Assembly (NCBI GenBank): GCA_023270155.1
Contig: JAGLTB010000030.1
Coordinates: forward strand, 1 to 52,842
Reading direction: 5' to 3'
Length of the DNA stretch: 52,842 nt
Source: Candidatus Heimdallarchaeota archaeon
GTDB lineage: Archaea; Asgardarchaeota; Heimdallarchaeia; Heimdallarchaeales; Heimdallarchaeaceae
Below, piece after piece: positions 47,143 through 52,842 of the stretch. The stretch's first letter is position 1, and each line of letters starts with the position of its first letter. The notes below the pieces were generated by a model. The model was not told where the DNA came from. It saw only the letters and a program-made list of their open reading frames with translations, and ran no database searches. The translations under genes were made by a program, and so were the position numbers.

Positions 47143-50057
47143 AAGAAGTTAAGAGATTTAATCCTCCGAAGAAGGAACTAGCTTTACATAAAAAGCTCTT
47201 CAATATCCTTTCATTTAATCTCCAACTAATTTTTAAAAATATTAGAAATAGAAAAAGAAGTACTGTTATCATAATACTCGGACTTACATTTTCACTCTCA
47301 ATCTTGTATACAGCTTCGATATGGAGTCTAACCTCGCAGAAAATTATTGCTGATGATTATGTTGAATCATTAGATTATGAAATGTATGTTGAATCATGGC
47401 AAGACGATATAGAGTTATACAATCATATGTATAATTTTACTACTGAAGATCCCTTAGTAGAACAAGTAGACTGGATATATCCAGCAATTGCTTTGTTTAA
47501 TTATGAGGATAAAGAAGACACATATAGATGGTTTCCGGAAGATAATCAAGAAGACATGGATAATCCTCTTTCACTGTCCAATGGATTCGTAATAACAAAT
47601 AGAGCGATGGATAGAATTTCACTGAATTTAGAAATTGAGGGAAACACAAGTTTGCAATCTGGAGAAATTTTGATTAGTTATACTCAAGCAAAACAATTAG
47701 AAGAAATTTTCAATGAGGAGATTACTCCTGGTTATAAAATTAATTTAGCAATATCCAGAAGAATTCCTTATGCTGATAGAGGGGAAACACAATTTCAGCA
47801 TTTTGAGATAGAGGATACAACTTTTGAGAATTATACTGTTGCAGGTATCTACAAATTTGTAGGACACAATACCATAATTGATAGATTAATAGGAGGGGGG
47901 GCAACCGAAAGCGCGGGAACAATCTTTGATTCAATCTTCTTCCCTGCTGATGTTTTAACCTCTTATGATTTCTATAGAATGATTAACTGGGGCGGTATTT
48001 TTCCAAGATTGTTAGTGAAAACAAATGCACAACAATTGAGGGCACAGGGAATTGAAAATATGCCTGATAATCTTTTAGCCTTAAGAGATCGTATACAAGT
48101 TAGTTATTATCATGCTTATTGTTATGTTTTGGATCATGCTCTTTCAGAAATGACAAATGAGTATGCAAGAGCTTTTGGTTCCACAAATCTCTTTGTTCCA
48201 ACTATTACAACAGCAGTTTTTCTGACTTATTTTTCAACACAAATAACCATTAAAAAACGGAGAGAAGAAATAGCTTTTCTTAGGTCAAAGGGTGCCGCAA
48301 GTAGTCAAATTATCGGGATTTTTTTCGGTGAATTCTTCATCATTAGTTTTATTTCATTAATCTTAGGAATTGGCTTAGGAATCTTACTATCTGCACTAAT
48401 TCCTTCCTTTGGGCAAAATCAGTTCTTTAATCGAACTCTCTTTAATCGATACTTCATGGAATTAGAGATATCGCCTTATGATATTGAAATGCTTTCTATT
48501 CTAATCTTAGGCTCATATTTAGCACTTACTCTCCTCAATGTTATTATCTATGTAAGAAAGGATATTCACGAATCAATGCTAGTAACACAGAGGGGACAAG
48601 AAATGTTAGAGATATCTGTGAAAATCATAGCGTTCGTTCTGACAATAGCAGGATTTTTGTTCTTTCTATTATTGGAATACAGAAAGCTAGCAGAAAATAG
48701 TACCACGTTTGGATTATCTTTGATATCAGCAAGTTATAGAGCACTCTATCTTTTCATTGCGGTTGTGTTCTTCTCTTGTTATTTCCTTTCTTTAGGTGTT
48801 AATTTCATCTTGAGAAATATGAAAATCATATATGATCGAATATTCAAAAAAAGTGGATTCTTCATTCATAAAAACATGCTCAGAGCTAGAAAGAGTTTTA
48901 CTGAACTAACATTCTTTATAGTCGTAATTGTTTGTCTTCTTACAACGATTGTAGTTATTCGATCCACGAATATAAATAATAATAATGTTGAAGACGATTA
49001 TAGATACGGAGCAGATCTAAGGATACAATCTCTCATTCCGGTAAACATAACGGAGTTTGAAAATCAAATACAATCGATCGAAGGAGTTCAAAGTGCGTTT
49101 GGTTTTTACTCAGTAAAAGCTTCTGTTAGATTATATGATGTCGAGGTTTTTGGAATTGATCCTTTAAAATTCCTGCAGGTTGGAAGGTGGATTGATTCCA
49201 GTTTTGTGGATATGTCAGCTGAAACAGCTTTAACTCAACTTGCGGGAAATCCTCTTGGAGTAATCATGAGTAATTTTTTAGTAGAGAGATTTCGCAAAAA
49301 TATTGGCGACCCAATAACTGTACAAGATATAAGAGGTGGTACTTACGAAGACCTCATAATAGCAGCAAGTATTAACTCAGCACCAGGATTAGGGGTGGCA
49401 CATGGTTATGACCCAAAAATGAATCGTGAAGTTACTGAATGGGTTCTTGTGAATAAAGAGATTATAAAGTATAGCTTAGGAATTAATAATGGATCACTTT
49501 TCTTAGCAACAACGGAGGAAAATGCTGACATTGAATATATTAGTGAAGAAATTAAGAAAATAAATCCGTTCGCAGTAGTAAATCCTGAAAAGATAAATCC
49601 TGATTATATTGGGTATTTCATCAATGAACATATCCCTCCTGCAAATAATATCTTATTAGTTGGTGCGATTTTTGTGAATATTATTGGTATTGTTTATATT
49701 TTTATTTCCACAGACTTTGTTTTAGAGCAAAGAAGGAAGGAAAATGCAGTTCTACTGGCTTTAGGTGGAAAACAATCAAAAGTTAGGAAGAACATTGTAA
49801 ACGAAATTCTTTCCTTCATGACTACAACTTTTGCTATTGGTATTCCATTGGGTTTTCTTGGTTCAATTGTTACACTGACTTTCATCAAGCCTTTACTTAT
49901 GACAAGGGAAGTAATACCAGTGACCTTACATGTTAGTCCGTTAATTTTTATTATTATGATCATTAGTTTATTTGCTGCTTCACTGATTGGGATTATACCT
50001 ATCATAAGAAAACAAATGAAATACGAGATAGTACATGAACTTCGAGCAGTTGTATGA
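47139..50057 (+). CDS. ABC transporter permease, FtsX/MacB-like, two permease repeats
   Basis: Overlaps the ATPase by ATGA; IKKRREEIAFLRSKGAASSQIIGIFFGEFFIISFISLILGIGLG and LEQRRKENAVLLALGGKQSKVRKNIVNEILS. Confidence 0.92.
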   Translation: MKEVKRFNPPKKELALHKKLFNILSFNLQLIFKNIRNRKRSTVIIILGLTFSLSILYTASIWSLTSQKIIADDYVESLDYEMYVESWQDDIELYNHMYNFTTEDPLVEQVDWIYPAIALFNYEDKEDTYRWFPEDNQEDMDNPLSLSNGFVITNRAMDRISLNLEIEGNTSLQSGEILISYTQAKQLEEIFNEEITPGYKINLAISRRIPYADRGETQFQHFEIEDTTFENYTVAGIYKFVGHNTIIDRLIGGGATESAGTIFDSIFFPADVLTSYDFYRMINWGGIFPRLLVKTNAQQLRAQGIENMPDNLLALRDRIQVSYYHAYCYVLDHALSEMTNEYARAFGSTNLFVPTITTAVFLTYFSTQITIKKRREEIAFLRSKGAASSQIIGIFFGEFFIISFISLILGIGLGILLSALIPSFGQNQFFNRTLFNRYFMELEISPYDIEMLSILILGSYLALTLLNVIIYVRKDIHESMLVTQRGQEMLEISVKIIAFVLTIAGFLFFLLLEYRKLAENSTTFGLSLISASYRALYLFIAVVFFSCYFLSLGVNFILRNMKIIYDRIFKKSGFFIHKNMLRARKSFTELTFFIVVIVCLLTTIVVIRSTNINNNNVEDDYRYGADLRIQSLIPVNITEFENQIQSIEGVQSAFGFYSVKASVRLYDVEVFGIDPLKFLQVGRWIDSSFVDMSAETALTQLAGNPLGVIMSNFLVERFRKNIGDPITVQDIRGGTYEDLIIAASINSAPGLGVAHGYDPKMNREVTEWVLVNKEIIKYSLGINNGSLFLATTEENADIEYISEEIKKINPFAVVNPEKINPDYIGYFINEHIPPANNILLVGAIFVNIIGIVYIFISTDFVLEQRRKENAVLLALGGKQSKVRKNIVNEILSFMTTTFAIGIPLGFLGSIVTLTFIKPLLMTREVIPVTLHVSPLIFIIMIISLFAASLIGIIPIIRKQMKYEIVHELRAVV

Positions 50058-50101
50058 TGTCTAAAGGATTTAGTATCTCTGAATTGCGAACTGGTACGAT
50101 A

Positions 50102-51217
50102 TTAAGCAAGTAATAGTTCTTCCTTTGCTTTTTCCAACACCTGATTAATCATATAATCTTCAGAATCTTTCCAGGATTGATCCATGAACGAGTAATTGTC
50201 TGGATTGAAAAGCTTAGTTACGGTAGTATAGGGGTCCAGAATCATAATTTGTAAATCTGGGAATAAAGACCAGAGTAGGGTGATTAGCTCTATTTTATCT
50301 TTTGGAGGTAGAAGAATTTTCCAGAGAAATCCTGTTTCTGTATCTCGAAAATCTGACTCATATGGAAGATCTAGATTCTGTAGAAGATAGATAATCTTAG
50401 TCATTGCCCTTTGACTGCAAATAGCTTTGAAAACTAATTCATCTTCTAAACCAAAAAACGATCTATCAAAATCAACTAAATAATTCCGGATAACATATTT
50501 ACTAAGGAATCTTTTACGTCTAGATACTGTATATTGTGGAAGGTTTAGCTGTTTTGATAGGAGTACATACTTTTGTGTTGGATTATGTACGAGTTCCTTT
50601 AGTATTAAAAAATCAAGATGCTTCATTTGCCTTATAACATTCTTAGGTTTCTCTCTCGCAATTCGCTGAAAATAATCAAATTGAGGAACATAGTCTACGC
50701 TATCTATGTTTTTCTTCCAGATATCCCATTTGAATAACCACTTCTTGGATATTGGATCCCAATAAGTTAAATCAATACGAGTTTTAATACCCCTTCCTAT
50801 TGTTGTGGAATGAACTATCTCCTCTATAAGATTGCTTTCTTTGAGATAATCCAAGAAGTTCAGAAACTTGTTGATTGAACCTATTGGAACATGAACTTTG
50901 ATGAATATTCCAGTTATCCCCCCAAAGCATCTTTGACGTACGACTAAATATGGATGGTAATCTACTATCCTTTCAACTATCCCATATTTATCAATTGAAT
51001 CTACCCTCAGAATAAAGATATGGCTCTCAAGACCTACAGATTCAGGATGATATTCTGCGTGAAAGCTAGTAATTATATTTTCATCCAATAGTCCTTCAAT
51101 TCTCTTTTTAACTGTAGGCGGGGACAATTTTACCTTTTCTGCAAGTTTGCTGTGGGGTAATATTGGTTCTTGTAGTATGTGCTTCAGGATAAGATATTCC
51201 TCGTTTTTAAGACTCAA
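50102..51217 (-). CDS. Lrp/AsnC-like regulator with two HTH regions
   Basis: LKHILQEPILPHSKLAEKVKLSPPTVKKRIEGLLDENIITSFHA and second LKELVHNPTQKYVLLSKQLNLPQYTVSRRKRFLS. Confidence 0.75.
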   Translation of the reverse strand: MSLKNEEYLILKHILQEPILPHSKLAEKVKLSPPTVKKRIEGLLDENIITSFHAEYHPESVGLESHIFILRVDSIDKYGIVERIVDYHPYLVVRQRCFGGITGIFIKVHVPIGSINKFLNFLDYLKESNLIEEIVHSTTIGRGIKTRIDLTYWDPISKKWLFKWDIWKKNIDSVDYVPQFDYFQRIAREKPKNVIRQMKHLDFLILKELVHNPTQKYVLLSKQLNLPQYTVSRRKRFLSKYVIRNYLVDFDRSFFGLEDELVFKAICSQRAMTKIIYLLQNLDLPYESDFRDTETGFLWKILLPPKDKIELITLLWSLFPDLQIMILDPYTTVTKLFNPDNYSFMDQSWKDSEDYMINQVLEKAKEELLLA

Positions 51218-51282
51218 ATATGTTCATTTATGAGTTCATTTGAGACTTAAAAAATATTTGTGCTAAAATAAAAAGAAAGGGA

Positions 51283-52170
51283 TTATCGGTTTCGTTTTCT
51301 CCTTAAGAAGAAAACTCCACCTAAAATTGCTAATGAAGCTATTGTTGAGATACCCCATGGAAAAGCACTTTCATCTGTAGGTGTTGGAGTAGTTGGCTGG
51401 GTTGGAGGAGGAGGTACATAAAGCGCATATTTAATATCAATATTAAAACTATCTGAAAATCCTTCTAGCCAAGAAATAGATCTGATTTTTAGATTTAGTA
51501 CTTTAAACAAACCTGAAGTCGCATTAAAGGTTAAAGTAATTGTCATGTCGAAGTCAGTTATATTTGTAGGTATGACAAACAAACCACCCATATCACCCAT
51601 ATCTACGCCTGTCAATAATCCGGAAAGAATAGTTGCATTAATTTCATCAGCATGAGAGTAACTATATATTTTGAGAAAACTGGTGTCTAAAGTTGTATTT
51701 ACTTCCATATTGAAATTTGTAGTATAATCACTTATATTTTCTAAAAGATCATCGAATAGAATAAGATTTTCAGTATCATTTACAAAATCACCATAATATT
51801 GAAGATAGTTAGAAATACTACCTATCGTGAGTGGAAGTGCAATTGGAAGTCCAATAGGCAAGACGTAATTTGTTGAGACTACAAGTACGTCTTCAAATAA
51901 TGTCTGATTGCTTTGTGAAAGACCATCTTTATCATATACATCATAATTATAACCATTATCTAACAATTCAGTAAATTCAATTTCCATCGTTGTATTTTCC
52001 TTGAGAAGCAACGAATAATCTTGTCCATAAAAACTCATATTTTTTAATTCAAACTTGTAACGTTCATCAGTTTCTACACCCCAATCAGTAGCTGCTTTGG
52101 TAGGAGTTGTAATGACCAATGAAAAAACAAGTAGTAGAATCCCATAAGAAATTATTAAACCTCTTTTCAT
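51283..52170 (-). CDS. Surface protein with signal peptide and CTERM-like C-terminal sorting signal
   Basis: MKRGLIISYGILLLVFSLVITTPTKA; C-terminus PPPPTQPTTPTPTDESAFPWGISTIASLAILGGVFFLRRKRNR. Confidence 0.75.
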   Translation of the reverse strand: MKRGLIISYGILLLVFSLVITTPTKAATDWGVETDERYKFELKNMSFYGQDYSLLLKENTTMEIEFTELLDNGYNYDVYDKDGLSQSNQTLFEDVLVVSTNYVLPIGLPIALPLTIGSISNYLQYYGDFVNDTENLILFDDLLENISDYTTNFNMEVNTTLDTSFLKIYSYSHADEINATILSGLLTGVDMGDMGGLFVIPTNITDFDMTITLTFNATSGLFKVLNLKIRSISWLEGFSDSFNIDIKYALYVPPPPTQPTTPTPTDESAFPWGISTIASLAILGGVFFLRRKRNR

Positions 52171-52282
52171 TTAATCACCATTTGATTCTTTTAATAAATA
52201 CTAGCTAATTTTCATTTATATACTATTCCTTATTACTTGAAATTTCTAACAAAAACAGACGTCTAGCTTACTAATACACTAT

Positions 52283-52842
52283 TTACAAATGAGATTTGTT
52301 TCGATTTTTTTTAGCAGCTTCTACTACTTTTGCAGCAATTTCTTCGTTTACAGAAAGTAGCTTTTTTATGTCCTCTACTTTTGCTGTTGCAATATTTTCA
52401 ATTATCTTGTATTCTTGTAAAAGAATCTGAACCTTAGCTTTTCCAATTCCCTTAATCGTTTCGAAAATTGTGTCCCTTACTGTTTTTCTTCTGAGTGTTT
52501 TATGATAGCTTATAGCAAACCTATGTGCTTCATCTCTTACATATTGAACTAATCGTAAAATTAGTGAACTTTGTTCAAATATTATAGGTGTATCCAACCA
52601 GTCAACAAAAATCTCTTCATTCTTTTTTGCTATACTAATTGCAGGAATATTGAGATTAAGTTTTTTTAGTACTTCTAGTGCTATATTTAATTGTCCTTTT
52701 CCACCATCAACTATTATGAGATCAGGTGAAGGATCCGTTTTCAGAACATCTGATGTATATCTTCTTGTCATTACTTCTCTCATCATTGCATAATCATCAG
52801 GATCAGTGTAATTTCTCCGAATCCTGAACCGTCTATACAATT
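52283..52842 (-). CDS. uvrC: UvrABC system protein C, C-terminal part (5' end outside window)
   Basis: RRFRIRRNYTDPDDYAMMREVMTRRY, PDLIIVDGGKGQLNIALEVLKKL, VQYVRDEAHRFAISYHKTLRRK, HhH GIGKAKVQILLQEY. Confidence 0.95.
   Translation of the reverse strand, partial: LYRRFRIRRNYTDPDDYAMMREVMTRRYTSDVLKTDPSPDLIIVDGGKGQLNIALEVLKKLNLNIPAISIAKKNEEIFVDWLDTPIIFEQSSLILRLVQYVRDEAHRFAISYHKTLRRKTVRDTIFETIKGIGKAKVQILLQEYKIIENIATAKVEDIKKLLSVNEEIAAKVVEAAKKNRNKSHL

Noticed and set aside
1-52842. CRISPR arrays, transposases, integrases, toxin-antitoxin or phage defence systems
   Set aside because: No regularly spaced repeats, mobile-element proteins or defence gene signatures were seen; the lone RHH gene has no recognisable toxin partner.

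Overview
The window is AT-rich and densely coding, and is archaeal, very probably from an Asgard (Heimdallarchaeia-like) genome. This lineage call is an inference from a glycerol-1-phosphate dehydrogenase, ribosomal eS26 and uS19, A/V-ATPase subunit E, aCPSF1, MCTS1-like and NIP7-like proteins, and a strong ribophorin I-like (OST1) protein. No CRISPR array, transposon or prophage was recognised. The left end holds a surface-glycan locus (two GT4 glycosyltransferases, an ArnD-like deacetylase, a hexapeptide acyltransferase) beside an exosortase/archaeosortase. The rest is mainly housekeeping: mutS-mutL, metK, enolase, RNA modification and ribosome biogenesis genes, several membrane proteins, an ABC exporter, an ECF-S/DUF4430 uptake pair, and the C-terminal part of UvrC at the right edge. 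Strongest findings: (1) a tRNA-Arg(UCG) gene at 34430-34554 (-) interrupted by two introns with clean bulge-helix-bulge geometry, one at 37/38 and one in the T-loop at 59/60, with genes for T-loop modifying enzymes (TrmI- and TrmY-like) in the same window; (2) a full-length ribophorin I-like protein with matching ectodomain, TM and coiled-coil cytosolic tail; (3) a presenilin-like GxGD protease; (4) an archaeosortase plus a candidate C-terminal sorting-signal substrate; (5) a DUF1616-like architecture apparently split across genes. All family calls come from reading the sequence, with no database search.
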